64,000 nt of DNA from Streptomyces sp. S4.7 (GTDB lineage Bacteria > Actinomycetota > Actinomycetes > Streptomycetales > Streptomycetaceae), in NCBI RefSeq assembly GCF_010384365.1, contig NZ_CP048397.1, positions 4,092,001 to 4,156,000 of the forward strand. Direction: 5' to 3'. Below, one piece after another: positions 32,574 to 42,167 of this stretch (position 1 is its first letter; each line of letters starts with the position of its first letter). The translations under genes were made by a program, and so were the position numbers. The notes beneath the pieces are model-generated. The model did no database searches. It was not told the DNA's origin and worked only from the letters and a program-made list of their open reading frames with translations.

Positions 32574-33737
32574 GTGGGCTACGACTTCGACACCCCCGTC
32601 GACCGCCGCGGCACCTGGAGCGTCCAGTGGGACGGGGTCGCCGACCGTTTCGGTGTGGACGGGCTGCTCCCCTTCACCATCTCCGACATGGACTTCGCGT
32701 CCGCGCCCGAGGTGCTCGCGGCCCTGCGGTCGCGGCTCGCGCACGGTGTGCTCGGCTACACCAACTGGCGGCACGGGGACTTCCTGTCGGCGCTGCGCCA
32801 CTGGTTCACCACGCGCTACGACACCGAGCTGGACACCGACCGCGTCGTGTACGCGCCGTCCGTGCTCAACCAGGTGTCGCAGCTGCTGCGGATGTGGACC
32901 GGCCCGGGCGACGGTGTGGTCGTCCACACCCCCACGTACGACGGTTTCCGCAAGGCGGTCACCGGGCTCGGCCGTGAGCTGCGCGGGGTGCCGGTGGGTG
33001 ACACCCCGGCGCTGGAACGGGAGCTGACGCGCGCCGACAGCAAGGTGCTCATCCTGTGCTCGCCGCACAATCCGACGGGCCGCGTGTGGACGGAGAGCGA
33101 GCTGACCGTGTTCGCCGGGCTGGCGGCGGCGTACGACGTGGCGGTGATCAGCGACGAGATCCACGCCGACTTCGTGCACCCCGAATTCGTCCCGGACGGC
33201 CGCCGCCATCTGCCGTGGAGCCGGTTCGGCACCGGCCGCTGGGCGATCGTCACCTCGGCGTCCAAGTCCTTCAACTTCCCGGCGCTCAGCGGCTCGTACG
33301 GCGTCATCGGCGACCGGGACGACCACGCGGAGTTCATGCGCCGGATGCTGACCGCCGAGGGGCTCGCCTCACCGGCGGTTCTCGCGCTGACGGCCCACAT
33401 CACCGCCTACCGCGAGGGCGCGCCGTGGCTGGACGCGCTCAACACGTACGTCGCGGCCAACCTCCGCATGCTCGCCGACCGCCTCGACGCCGCGTTTCCC
33501 CAACTGGCCTGGCGCCCGCCGGAGGCCGGTTATCTCGCCTGGATCGATCTGCGGCCCCTGGGCGTGGACGACGCCGCGCTCCAGCGCGAGCTGATCGAGC
33601 ACGAGAAGGTGGCGATCATGCCGGGCACGACGTACGGCTGCGAGGGCTACGTACGGCTCAATGTGGGCTGCCCGCGCGCCAAGGCGGAACTGGGCACGGA
33701 CGCGTTGATCCGTGCGCTGGGCCGGCTCGCCAGGTAG
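32574..33737 (+). CDS. MalY/PatB-type aminotransferase (probable cystathionine beta-lyase)
   Basis: Predicted protein of 387 residues from GTG 32574, behind GAGGAGG. It opens VGYDFDTPVDRRGTWSVQWD, followed by LPFTISDMDFASAPEV, which is the conserved beginning of the PatB/MalY group. PLP-fold signals: LCSPHNPTGRVW, AVISDEIHADFVHP, and the PLP Lys in TSASKSFNFPAL. These enzymes cleave C-S bonds in cystathionine or cysteine conjugates. It is followed 24 bp later by an MFS exporter and may share its transcript. Confidence 0.87.
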   Translation: MGYDFDTPVDRRGTWSVQWDGVADRFGVDGLLPFTISDMDFASAPEVLAALRSRLAHGVLGYTNWRHGDFLSALRHWFTTRYDTELDTDRVVYAPSVLNQVSQLLRMWTGPGDGVVVHTPTYDGFRKAVTGLGRELRGVPVGDTPALERELTRADSKVLILCSPHNPTGRVWTESELTVFAGLAAAYDVAVISDEIHADFVHPEFVPDGRRHLPWSRFGTGRWAIVTSASKSFNFPALSGSYGVIGDRDDHAEFMRRMLTAEGLASPAVLALTAHITAYREGAPWLDALNTYVAANLRMLADRLDAAFPQLAWRPPEAGYLAWIDLRPLGVDDAALQRELIEHEKVAIMPGTTYGCEGYVRLNVGCPRAKAELGTDALIRALGRLAR

Positions 33738-33761
33738 CTCCCGTGCGGGGATGATGCCCCC

Positions 33762-35264
33762 ATGGACATCAGGCTGGGCACGGCCTCCGGCCGGTGGATC
33801 GTGTTGACGACGGTGCTCGGCTCCAGCATGGCGCTGCTCGACTCGACCGTCGTCAATGTCGCGCTGCCGCACATCGGTGACGATCTCGACGCGAGCCTGG
33901 CCGACCTCCAGTGGACGGTCAACGCGTACATGCTCACGCTCGCCGGGCTGATCCTGCTCGGCGGGTCGCTCGGGGACCGGTTCGGGCGGCGGCGGATCTT
34001 CGTGCTCGGCATCGTGTGGTTCGCCCTCGGGTCGCTGCTGTGCGGTGTCGCGCCCACCGCCGAGGTGCTGATCCTCGCGCGGGCGCTCCAGGGGGTGGGC
34101 GGCGCGCTGCTGGTGCCCGGGTCGCTGGCGCTGATCCAGGCGAGTTTCCATCCGGACGACCGGGCGCGGGCCGTGGGGCTGTGGTCGGGGTTCGGAGGTG
34201 TCGGGGCGGCCGTCGGGCCGTTCCTGGGCGGCTTCCTGGTGGACGGGCCGGGGTGGCGGTGGGTCTTCCTGCTGAACGTGCCGCTGGCCGCGATCTGTGT
34301 GCCGGTGGCGCTGCGGCACGTGCCGGAGTCGCGGGACCCGGCGGCGCACGGGCGGTTCGACGTGCTCGGCGCGGTGCTGGGCGCCGCCGCGCTGGGGCTG
34401 GTGACGTACGCGCTGATCGCGAAGGCGTGGTGGGCCGGGGCGGCGGGTGTGCTGGTGGGGGTGTGGTTCGTCCTGCTGGAGCGGCGGCGGCCCGATCCGA
34501 TGCTGCCGCCGTCGATCTTCTCCTCGCGGCTGTTCACGTCGGTCAACATGGTGACGCTGTGCGTGTACGCGGCGTTCGGCGGGTTCTTCTTCCTGACGGC
34601 GTTGCAGCTCCAGGTGGTCGCGGGCTACTCCGCGCTCGGCGCCGGGACGGCGCTGCTGCCGACGACCGTGCTGATGCTGCTTTTCTCCGCGAAGTCGGGT
34701 GAGCTGGGCTCCAGGATCGGGCCGCGCATCCCCCTCACGGTGGGGCCGCTGCTGTGCGCCTGCGGGCTGCTGCTGATGCTGCGGGTGGGCGGCGGCGCGG
34801 ACGCCTCGTACGTGCGGGACGTACTGCCCGCGCTGGTGGTGATGGGGCTCGGCATGGTGACGCTGGTCGCGCCGCTGACCGCGACGGTCCTGGCGTCCGT
34901 CGACAGCTCGCGTGCGGGCCTGGCCAGCGGTATCAACAACGCGGCCGCGCGGGCGGCGGGTCTGCTGGCGGTGGCCGCGCTGCCGCTGCTGGCGGGCGCG
35001 GGGCCGGAGGTGTACCGCTCGCCGACGCAGTTCGACGCGGCGTTCGACCGGGCGATGCCGCTGTCCGCGGGGGTGCTGGTCCTGGCGTCGCTGATCGCCT
35101 TCACGATGGTGCGTACGCCGAAGGCCGCTCCCGGTGGGACGGCGGAGGCGGCGCCCAGCCTGCCGCAGTGCAAGGTGAACTGCGGGCTGTCGTCACCGCC
35201 GCTGGAGCCGACCGCCGTGCGCAAGGGGGCGGCGGAAGGAGGCGCGACCGCGGCGGGGGCGTGA
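33762..35264 (+). CDS. MFS drug-efflux transporter, DHA2 (14-TM) type
   Basis: Predicted protein of 500 residues from ATG 33762. The EmrB/QacA pattern is clear: SSMALLDSTVVNVALPHIGD (motif D1), LGGSLGDRFGRRRIFVLG (motif A), ALQGVGGALLVPGSLALI and GLWSGFGGVGAAVGPFLGGF (motif C, antiporter). About 14 hydrophobic segments follow. It would export a small drug by proton exchange. No local TetR/MarR gene is next to it. The 24-bp gap suggests co-transcription with the MalY-like gene. Confidence 0.88.
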   Translation: MDIRLGTASGRWIVLTTVLGSSMALLDSTVVNVALPHIGDDLDASLADLQWTVNAYMLTLAGLILLGGSLGDRFGRRRIFVLGIVWFALGSLLCGVAPTAEVLILARALQGVGGALLVPGSLALIQASFHPDDRARAVGLWSGFGGVGAAVGPFLGGFLVDGPGWRWVFLLNVPLAAICVPVALRHVPESRDPAAHGRFDVLGAVLGAAALGLVTYALIAKAWWAGAAGVLVGVWFVLLERRRPDPMLPPSIFSSRLFTSVNMVTLCVYAAFGGFFFLTALQLQVVAGYSALGAGTALLPTTVLMLLFSAKSGELGSRIGPRIPLTVGPLLCACGLLLMLRVGGGADASYVRDVLPALVVMGLGMVTLVAPLTATVLASVDSSRAGLASGINNAAARAAGLLAVAALPLLAGAGPEVYRSPTQFDAAFDRAMPLSAGVLVLASLIAFTMVRTPKAAPGGTAEAAPSLPQCKVNCGLSSPPLEPTAVRKGAAEGGATAAGA

Positions 35265-35372
35265 GGGCGCGCGACGGCACGGAACCCGGGACTGCGGTCC
35301 GGGACCGCGATTGCCGGTGGCAAACCCGCTCCACCGCCACGGAATCCGGCGCGACCTGGGACACTCGGAAGC

Positions 35373-35786
35373 ATGGCCATCCATAAAGACCTTCTCGGGG
35401 GACCGCCCCCCACCCACCTGCCCGACGACCCCGAACCGCGCGAGCTTCTCGCGAACGGGACGGCGCCCGCCGACGTCGCGGCGAAGTATCCGACGTCGTC
35501 GCTCGCGTGGGCCCAGCTCGCCGACGACGCGTTCGAGAACGGCCGGGTCGTCGAGTCGTACGCGTACGCCCGTACCGGCTACCACCGGGGCCTCGACTCC
35601 CTGCGCCGCAGCGGCTGGAAGGGGCACGGCCCGGTGCCGTGGGAGCACGAGCCGAACCGCGGCTTCCTGCGCGCCCTGCACGCCCTCGCCCGCTCCGCGC
35701 AGGCGATCGGCGAGCACGAGGAGTACGAGCGCTGCTCCGTCTTCCTGCGGGACTCCTCCGCGGCGGCGGCCGACACCCTCGGCTGA
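35373..35786 (+). CDS. DUF3151 family protein
   Basis: Predicted protein of 137 residues from ATG 35373. It carries the DUF3151 pattern: MAIHKDLLGGPPPTHLPDD, AKYPTSSLAWAQLADDAF, YAYARTGYHRGLDSLRRSGW and GFLRALHALARSAQAIGE. These small soluble proteins are found across actinobacteria. Their function is unknown. It is usually close to fba in Streptomyces, as here. Followed by a strong hairpin. Confidence 0.85.
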   Translation: MAIHKDLLGGPPPTHLPDDPEPRELLANGTAPADVAAKYPTSSLAWAQLADDAFENGRVVESYAYARTGYHRGLDSLRRSGWKGHGPVPWEHEPNRGFLRALHALARSAQAIGEHEEYERCSVFLRDSSAAAADTLG

Positions 35787-35794
35787 GGTCTCGT

Positions 35795-35832
35795 CGCAGG
35801 TCCGTGGCCGTCCGAAAGGCTACGGACCTGCG
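35795..35832 (+). terminator. DUF3151 gene terminator
   Basis: CGCAGGTCCGT (35795-35805) pairs perfectly with 35822-35832. The stem extends inward by four more pairs including a G-T. Eight bp after the stop codon. Confidence 0.8.
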
Positions 35833-35927
35833 GTGCGCGGTCGATACGATCGCACACGCCATCGAATCCGGCAGGAGGCCCCGGCACCCTCTCCCCGACG
35901 CCGGTCGTACCAGGGGAGAAGTCCGTC

Positions 35928-36743
35928 TTGGGCAAGCGTGTCCCGGCCCACCGCCGGCGTCGTCTGTACGCCCGCGCGCTGCCCCTGGGCCTGGGTCTGA
36001 CCGCGCTCCTCGTCGGCGGTGTCGCCGCCCTCGCGGGCCGGCCGGAGTCCGGTCCCACCGCCGGGGCCGCGGCCCCGGGGGACGAGAAGCCCCGTTCCGC
36101 GGCGGCCACGACACCGCCCCCGAGCCCGGCCGGCAGCGCCGGGCCGAGCCCCGGGACGCCGTCCCGCATCCCGATACCCCCCGACGGCCCCGGCACCTTC
36201 ACGACCGCCCGTTCCGCCGGCTCGCCCGTCGGCTCCGGTGGCACGCTGCGCCGCTACAAGGTCCAGGTCGAGAGGGGCATCGACCTCTCCGGGCGGGAGG
36301 CGGCCGTCGAGATCGAGACAATCCTGGCGCACCCCCGGGGCTGGACCTCCGAAGGCCGCCACTCCTTCCAGCTCGTGGGCTCCGGACCGTCCGACTTCGA
36401 GGTCAAGATCGCGACGCCGGGCACGGTGGACCGGATCTGCGGCGCCGCGGGCCTGCGCACGCGCGGCGAGGTGAACTGCACCGTCGGCCGCACCGTCGTG
36501 GTGAACCTCAAGCGGTGGGTGCTGGGGTCCGACCAGTTCGACGGCCCGGTCACCGAGTACCGCGCACTGATCATCAACCACGAGGTCGGCCACCGCATCG
36601 GCCGGGGCCATGTCACCTGCGCCGGCGCCGGAAAGCCCGCGCCCGCGATGATGCAGCAGATCAAGGGCCTGCGCGGCTGCCATGCGAATGCCTGGCCGTA
36701 CGCGGAGGACGGGACGTACATCACAGGTCCGGCGGTGCCGTGA
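35928..36743 (+). CDS. DUF3152 membrane-anchored putative zinc metalloprotease
   Basis: Predicted protein of 271 residues from TTG 35928, with GGGGAGAAG 7 nt upstream; no in-frame ATG or GTG fits. A basic N-terminus (MGKRVPAHRRRRLYAR) leads to a single helix (LPLGLGLTALLVGGVAALAG) and a Pro/Ala/Ser linker. The extracytoplasmic domain has the zinc-binding motif HEVGHRIGRGH (HExxHxxGxxH), preceded by two Cys (ICG, NCT) and followed by two more (VTC, RGC), likely disulfides. DUF3152 proteins have no proven substrate. The metzincin-like motif supports peptidase activity outside the membrane. Confidence 0.83.
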   Translation: MGKRVPAHRRRRLYARALPLGLGLTALLVGGVAALAGRPESGPTAGAAAPGDEKPRSAAATTPPPSPAGSAGPSPGTPSRIPIPPDGPGTFTTARSAGSPVGSGGTLRRYKVQVERGIDLSGREAAVEIETILAHPRGWTSEGRHSFQLVGSGPSDFEVKIATPGTVDRICGAAGLRTRGEVNCTVGRTVVVNLKRWVLGSDQFDGPVTEYRALIINHEVGHRIGRGHVTCAGAGKPAPAMMQQIKGLRGCHANAWPYAEDGTYITGPAVP

Positions 36744-36835
36744 AGACGGGATTATGATGCCGACAGGGGACCGGAGCTCCGAAACGATACGGAAGGGGCG
36801 GACCGCTACCCGGTAGCAATATCGAGGAGACAGAG

Positions 36836-37681
36836 ATGTCGCAGCACCCCGATGCCTCCGGAGCCGGTTCGGAAGCCCCGAACCTCGACTTCGCGGGTAC
36901 GACCCCGTACGAGGACTACGTCCAGGCGGACGTCCTCACCCATCTTCAGCACCCGATGTCCGACGATCCGGGCGAGATGGTCTTCCTGGTGACCACCCAG
37001 GTGATGGAGCTGTGGTTCACCGTCATCGTCCACGAGTGGGAGACCGCGTCGCGCGCGCTGCGCGAGGACCGCGTGCCGGTCGCGATCGACGCGCTCAAGC
37101 GGTCGGTGCGCGAGTTCGAGGCGCTGAACGCGTCGTGGACGCCGCTGAGCCAGCTCACGCCCGTGCAGTTCAACTCCTACCGCAGCGCGCTCGGCGACGG
37201 CTCCGGCTTCCAGTCGGCGATGTACCGGCGGATGGAGTTCCTGCTGGGCGAGAAGTCGGCGTCCATGCTCGTACCGCACCGTGGCGCGCCGCGTGTGCAC
37301 GCTGAGCTGGAGAAGGCGCTCCAGGAGCCGAGCCTGTACGACGAGGTGCTGGGCCTGCTGGCCCGGCGCGGTCTGCCGGTGCCGGCGCAGGCGCTGAACC
37401 GGGACCTCACCCAGAAGTACGAGCCGTCGAGGGCGGTCGAGGAGATATGGGCCGGGATCTACGCGGAGCCCGACCAGCACGGTGAAGTCATCAGGCTGGG
37501 CGAGGCGTTGACGGATGTCGCCGAGCTGGTGTGGCGCTGGCGCAACGACCATCTCGTGGCGACGCGGCGCGCGATGGGCTCCAAGACCGGGACGGGCGGC
37601 TCCGCCGGCGTCGCCTGGCTGGAGAAGCGCGCGCAGAAGAACGTGTTCCCGGAGCTGTGGACGGCGCGCAGCCATGTCTGA
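36836..37681 (+). CDS. kynA: Tryptophan 2,3-dioxygenase
   Basis: Predicted protein of 281 residues from ATG 36836 (GAGGAGA upstream). Conserved segments include PYEDYVQADVLTHLQHP, VTTQVMELWFTVIVHEWET, SLTPVQFNSYRSALG-like LTPVQFNSYRSALGDGSGFQ and HLVATRRAMGSKTGTGGSAG near the heme site at the C-terminus. It opens the indole ring of tryptophan to N-formylkynurenine. The stop overlaps the kynU ATG by 8 nt. The formamidase expected next in the pathway is not adjacent; see 48744-49646. Confidence 0.95.
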   Translation: MSQHPDASGAGSEAPNLDFAGTTPYEDYVQADVLTHLQHPMSDDPGEMVFLVTTQVMELWFTVIVHEWETASRALREDRVPVAIDALKRSVREFEALNASWTPLSQLTPVQFNSYRSALGDGSGFQSAMYRRMEFLLGEKSASMLVPHRGAPRVHAELEKALQEPSLYDEVLGLLARRGLPVPAQALNRDLTQKYEPSRAVEEIWAGIYAEPDQHGEVIRLGEALTDVAELVWRWRNDHLVATRRAMGSKTGTGGSAGVAWLEKRAQKNVFPELWTARSHV

Positions 37682-38978
37682 GGCGACCGAAGCGCCCACT
37701 GCGTCTGTGCCCGGGTCCGGGGCCGGGTCCGCATCCGCATCGGCGTCGGAGGCGCTGGTGAAACGCGCCGCCGAACTCGACGCGGCGGACCAACTGGCCG
37801 CGCACCGTGAGCTGTTCGCGCTCGACGACGACTCCGTCTACCTGGACGGCAACTCGCTCGGGGCGCTGCCCCGCCACGTCCCCGCGCGGGTCCAGGACGT
37901 CGTCGCCCGGCAGTGGGGCGAGCTGCGCATCCGCTCCTGGACCGAGGGCGGCTGGTGGACCGCGCCGGAGCGGATCGGCGACCGGATCGCGCCGCTGGTC
38001 GGCGCGGGACCCGGCCGGATCGTGGTCGGTGACTCCACAAGTGTCAACGTTTTCAAGGCGGTTGTGGCGGCGGCCCGGCTTGCGGGGGAGGGCCGCGACG
38101 AACTCCTCGTGGACGCCCTGACGTTCCCCTCGGACGGGTACATCGCGGAGTCGGCCGCGCGCATGACCGGCCTGCGGCTGGTGCCGGTGGCTCCCGCGGA
38201 TCTGCCGAGCGCCGCCGGACCGCGTACGGCCGCCGCGCTCGTCAACCACGTCGACTTCCGTACGGGCCGGCTCCACGACCTGCCCGGCATCACGGCGGCG
38301 CTGCACGACGCGGGCGCGCTCGCCATCTGGGACGTGTGCCACAGCGCGGGCGCGCTGCCGGTCGGACTGGACGGGCACGGGGTCGACCTGGCGGTGGGCT
38401 GCACCTACAAGTACCTGAACGGCGGGCCGGGTTCACCCGCGTTCCTGTACGTCTCCGAGCGCCACCAGGCGGCATTCGACTCCCCGCTGCCCGGCTGGAC
38501 CTCGCACGCGGACCCGTTCGGGATGACACCGCGGTACGCGGCGGCGGACGGCGCGACGCGGGGCCGGGTCGGCACGCCGGACATCCTCTCCATGCTGGCG
38601 CTGGAAGCGGCGCTCGATGTGTGGGAGGGCGTGTCGCTGAACGTCCTGCGGGCGAAGAGTCTGGCGCTGACGGACTTCTTCCTGCACTGCGTGGAGGCGT
38701 ACGCCCCGGCGGACCGGGTCTCCTCGCTGACCCCCGTGCCGCACGCGGAACGCGGCAGCCAGGTGGCACTGCGCTGCGCGGAGGCGCCCGCGGTGATGGC
38801 GGAACTGATCACCCGCGGCGTGATCGGCGATCTGCGCCGCCCCGACGTGCTGCGGTTCGGCTTCACGCCGCTGTACGTGGGCTTCCGCGACGCGGAGCGG
38901 GCGGCGCGGGTGCTGGGGGAGGTCCTGGCGAAGATCCCGGGCGGGGCTCCGGCCGACACCGGGGGCGTGCTCGCCTGA
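37674..38978 (+). CDS. kynU: Kynureninase
   Basis: Predicted protein of 434 residues from ATG 37674, within the kynA stop region. The N-terminal 35 residues are Ala/Ser-rich. Kynureninase features: VYLDGNSLGALPRHVPARV, GDSTSVNVFKAVVAAARLAG, WDVCHSAGALPVGLDGHGVD, the PLP Lys in CTYKYLNGGPGSPAF, and RVGTPDILSMLALEAALDVW. It converts kynurenine to anthranilate and alanine. Together with kynA it gives the tryptophan-to-anthranilate route known from S. coelicolor. Confidence 0.95.
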   Translation: MSEATEAPTASVPGSGAGSASASASEALVKRAAELDAADQLAAHRELFALDDDSVYLDGNSLGALPRHVPARVQDVVARQWGELRIRSWTEGGWWTAPERIGDRIAPLVGAGPGRIVVGDSTSVNVFKAVVAAARLAGEGRDELLVDALTFPSDGYIAESAARMTGLRLVPVAPADLPSAAGPRTAAALVNHVDFRTGRLHDLPGITAALHDAGALAIWDVCHSAGALPVGLDGHGVDLAVGCTYKYLNGGPGSPAFLYVSERHQAAFDSPLPGWTSHADPFGMTPRYAAADGATRGRVGTPDILSMLALEAALDVWEGVSLNVLRAKSLALTDFFLHCVEAYAPADRVSSLTPVPHAERGSQVALRCAEAPAVMAELITRGVIGDLRRPDVLRFGFTPLYVGFRDAERAARVLGEVLAKIPGGAPADTGGVLA

Positions 38979-39251
38979 ACGTGCCGGCCGGCCGGAGATC
39001 ACCGGCGGGCCCACACGGCGCGAGCGGTCGCCCCATCCGCCGGATGGTCCGCCTACACCCGCCAGGGTGCCGCTCGCCCGGGTCGCGGCAGCCGCGGCGC
39101 GCCCACAGCGTCTCCGCGGCACAGGGGTGTGCGCCGTCCACCTCGCGCCGGGGTGTAACCGGTGAGCCGGGTGCCGTGCGGCGCGCCGGACAGGTGAACC
39201 GGGCCAAGAGATATACCTGTATTGAGTGCTCTTTGTGCCGGATCCCTCACC

Positions 39252-42167
39252 ATGATCGCGCTCGTCGTCTGCCACTTCGCGCTGGCCGCGTGCGCCGGTC
39301 CGCTGGTGCGGCGGCTCGGTACACGCGCCTTCCTCGTCCTGGCGTTGCCCCCGGCCGCCGCCACCGTATGGGCGCTCACCCAGTGGGACGGTGCGGCCGC
39401 CGGACGGCCGGTCACCTGGTCGTGGCAGTGGATCCCGGTATACGACGTCTCCGTGGCCATGCGCCTGGACGCGCTCGCCGAACTGATGGTGCTGCTCGCG
39501 GCCGGGGTCGGTACGCTCACGCTGCTGTACTGCGCCTCATACTTCACAGACAGCACTCCGCAACTGGCCGCCTTCGCCGGAAACCTGCTGGCTTTCGCGG
39601 GCTCCATGCTCGCCCTCGTACTCGCCGACGACCTGATCTCGCTCTATGTGTTCTGGGAACTGACCACGGTCTTCTCCTATCTGCTGATCGGGCATGACAG
39701 CGAGCGCAAACAGAACCGGCGCTCCGCGCTACAGGCCCTCACCGTCACCACGCTCGGCGGCCTCGCGATGTTCGTCGGCCTCCTGATCCTCGGTCAGGCC
39801 GCCGCCACCTATCGGATCTCCGCAATCGTCGCTGATCCGCCCGCACCGACCCTCGCCGTATCGGTGGCGGTCGTTCTGGTCCTGTGCGGGGCGCTGTCGA
39901 AGTCCGCGATCTGGCCGTTCAGCCTCTGGCTGCCGAACGCCATGGCCGCGCCCACCCCCGTCAGCGCCTACCTGCACGCTGCGGCCATGGTCAAGGCCGG
40001 TGTGTATCTGGTGGCACGGCTCGCTCCCGCCTTCGCCGACTTCCCCGTCTGGCGGCCGGTCGTCCTCGTACTGGGAGGGGCGACCATGCTGCTCGGCGGC
40101 TGGCGCGCGCTGCGCCTGAACGATCTGAAGCTCGTACTCGCCTACGGAACGATCAGCCAGCTCGGCCTTCTCACGGTGCTCGTCGGGGCCGGGAACAGGG
40201 ACGCGGCGCTCGCCGGAGCCGCCATGATCCTGGGACACGCCCTGTTCAAGGCTCCGCTGTTCCTCGTCATCGGCATCGTGGACCACGCGGCGGGCAGCCG
40301 CGATCTGCGCAGGCTGTCCGGTGTGGGCCGCGCGATGCCGCACGTCTGCGCGGTCGCGGTGCTCGCGGCGGCCTCCATGGCCGCTCTTCCGCCAATGCTC
40401 GGCTTTGCCGCGAAGGAGGCCGCCTTCGATGCGCTGCTGCACGGGGATACCGTCGACCGGTGGCTGCTGGCCGTCACGGTCGCCGGCTCGGCCCTGACCA
40501 CCGCCTACACGCTGCGGTTCGTCTGGGGCGCCTTCGCCGGTAAACCCGGCGCCGGGGACACCCCCGTACGCCGGGTCGGACCCGCCTTCCTCGCGCCGCC
40601 AGCCCTGCTCGCCGTCGCCGGGCTGGTGCTGGGCCCCGCCATCGGATGGACGGACGGGCTGCTCGGCGCGTACGCCGACGCCTTCCGCGCGCCCGCGCAC
40701 CCCTACCACCTTGCCCTCTGGCACGGCCTCGGCACCGCAATGCTCCTCTCGGCGCTCGCCTGGGCGGTCGGCGCGGTGCTCTTCGCGGGCCGTTCGAGCG
40801 TCACCCGGCTCTCCCGTCGGACGGCCTGGCCGACCGCCGACCGTGTCTTCGGCCGTCTCCTCCTCGGCCTCGAACGCCTGGCCCTTCAGGTCACCGGCTT
40901 CGTCCAGCGCGGCTCACTCTCCGTCTACCTGGCCACCACCCTGCTGGTGATGCTGGCGGGACAGCTGGCCGTGCTCTTCACGGACCACCCCTGGCGGGGC
41001 GCGATGGCACCCCGTGTGTGGGACGGTCCGCTCCAGGGCGCGGTGGCCGCGATGACCTGTGCCGCCGCCCTGTTCTGTCTGACCGTCAGCCGCCGGATGA
41101 AGGCCGTGGTGCTGGCCGGGCTCACCGGGTACGGGACGGCGCTGCTTTTCGTCGTTCAGGGCGCGCCCGTCCTGGCGCTCACCCAGTTCTGCGTCGAGAC
41201 CGTGTCGATGGTCGTGTTCGTGCTGGTCCTGCGCCGGATGCCGGTGCACTTCCAGGAGTCGGTCAGCCCCTGGCGGCGTGCCGTGCGCGTTCCGGTGGCG
41301 CTGGCCGCCGCCGCGACCCTCGGGGTGGTCGTGTGGGTCGCCGCCGCGGCGCGTATCGCCGAACCGGCGGGCACGTCGATGGTCGAGGAGGTGGCCGAGC
41401 ACGGACTCAAGGACGTCGTGGCCGGCATCCTGGTCGACCTGCGGGCCTGGGACACGATGGGGGAATCCGCTGTGCTCGCCGCCGCCGCGATCGGTGTGAC
41501 CAGTCTCCTCTATCTGCACCGGCGCGGTGACGCGCCCGCGGTGCTGGAGGAGCTGGACGGCAGGACCGCCTGGCCGACGGCGTCCCGGCCGGTGACCGGG
41601 CTGGCGCGGGGCGACGACGCGGCGCCCGAGCGCAGTTGGCTGGCCGCCGGTTCGACGCTCGCGCCCGAACACCGGTCCATTGTCTTCGAGGTGGTGGCCC
41701 GGCTGATCTTCCACCCCATCCTGGTGCTCTCGCTGTACCTGCTGTTCTGCGCCGAGAACATGCCGGGCGGCGGTTTCGTCGCGGGGCTCGTTGCCGGAGT
41801 CGCTCTCATCACGCGTTACCTGGCGGGCGGCCGGTTCGAACTCGCCGAGGCGGCACCGCTACAGCCGGGGCTCTTCACCGGCCTCGGCCTGTTCCTGTCC
41901 ACCGGGGTCGGCCTGCTCGGACTCACGGAGGGCACAGTGCTGCACGCCTGGACCTACCACGGCCATCTGCCGGTGTTCGGCGACTACCACCTGGGTACGA
42001 CGTTCCTCTTCGACGCCGGTGTCTATCTGCTGGTCCTGGGCGTGGTCCTGGACATCGTGCGGGCCCTGGGCGCCAAAATCGACCGGCAGACGGAGCGGGC
42101 GGCGCACACAGGGGTCCCGCGAGGGGACCCCGCGGCAGGCCCGGCGGCGGGAGGCCCCGCCGGATGA
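39252..42167 (+). CDS. mnhA: Na+/H+ antiporter Mrp subunit A fused to subunit B
   Basis: Predicted protein of 971 residues from ATG 39252; an in-frame TTG at 39222 is possible, and neither has a good ribosome site. The N-terminal part is the NuoL-like MrpA: YVFWELTTVFSYLLIGHDSE, STAM-like LHAAAMVKAGVYLVARLAPA, AYGTISQLGLL and GHALFKAPLFLVIGIVDHAA. The C-terminal 170 residues are a full MrpB domain: FHPILVLSLYLLFCAENMPG, GGFVAGLVAGVALITRYLAG and DAGVYLLVLGVVLDIVRALG. The fusion explains the missing separate mrpB. First gene of a tightly coupled mrpA(B)CDEFG operon (4-nt overlaps). The complex exchanges Na+ for H+ in alkaline or salt stress. Confidence 0.93.
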   Translation: MIALVVCHFALAACAGPLVRRLGTRAFLVLALPPAAATVWALTQWDGAAAGRPVTWSWQWIPVYDVSVAMRLDALAELMVLLAAGVGTLTLLYCASYFTDSTPQLAAFAGNLLAFAGSMLALVLADDLISLYVFWELTTVFSYLLIGHDSERKQNRRSALQALTVTTLGGLAMFVGLLILGQAAATYRISAIVADPPAPTLAVSVAVVLVLCGALSKSAIWPFSLWLPNAMAAPTPVSAYLHAAAMVKAGVYLVARLAPAFADFPVWRPVVLVLGGATMLLGGWRALRLNDLKLVLAYGTISQLGLLTVLVGAGNRDAALAGAAMILGHALFKAPLFLVIGIVDHAAGSRDLRRLSGVGRAMPHVCAVAVLAAASMAALPPMLGFAAKEAAFDALLHGDTVDRWLLAVTVAGSALTTAYTLRFVWGAFAGKPGAGDTPVRRVGPAFLAPPALLAVAGLVLGPAIGWTDGLLGAYADAFRAPAHPYHLALWHGLGTAMLLSALAWAVGAVLFAGRSSVTRLSRRTAWPTADRVFGRLLLGLERLALQVTGFVQRGSLSVYLATTLLVMLAGQLAVLFTDHPWRGAMAPRVWDGPLQGAVAAMTCAAALFCLTVSRRMKAVVLAGLTGYGTALLFVVQGAPVLALTQFCVETVSMVVFVLVLRRMPVHFQESVSPWRRAVRVPVALAAAATLGVVVWVAAAARIAEPAGTSMVEEVAEHGLKDVVAGILVDLRAWDTMGESAVLAAAAIGVTSLLYLHRRGDAPAVLEELDGRTAWPTASRPVTGLARGDDAAPERSWLAAGSTLAPEHRSIVFEVVARLIFHPILVLSLYLLFCAENMPGGGFVAGLVAGVALITRYLAGGRFELAEAAPLQPGLFTGLGLFLSTGVGLLGLTEGTVLHAWTYHGHLPVFGDYHLGTTFLFDAGVYLLVLGVVLDIVRALGAKIDRQTERAAHTGVPRGDPAAGPAAGGPAG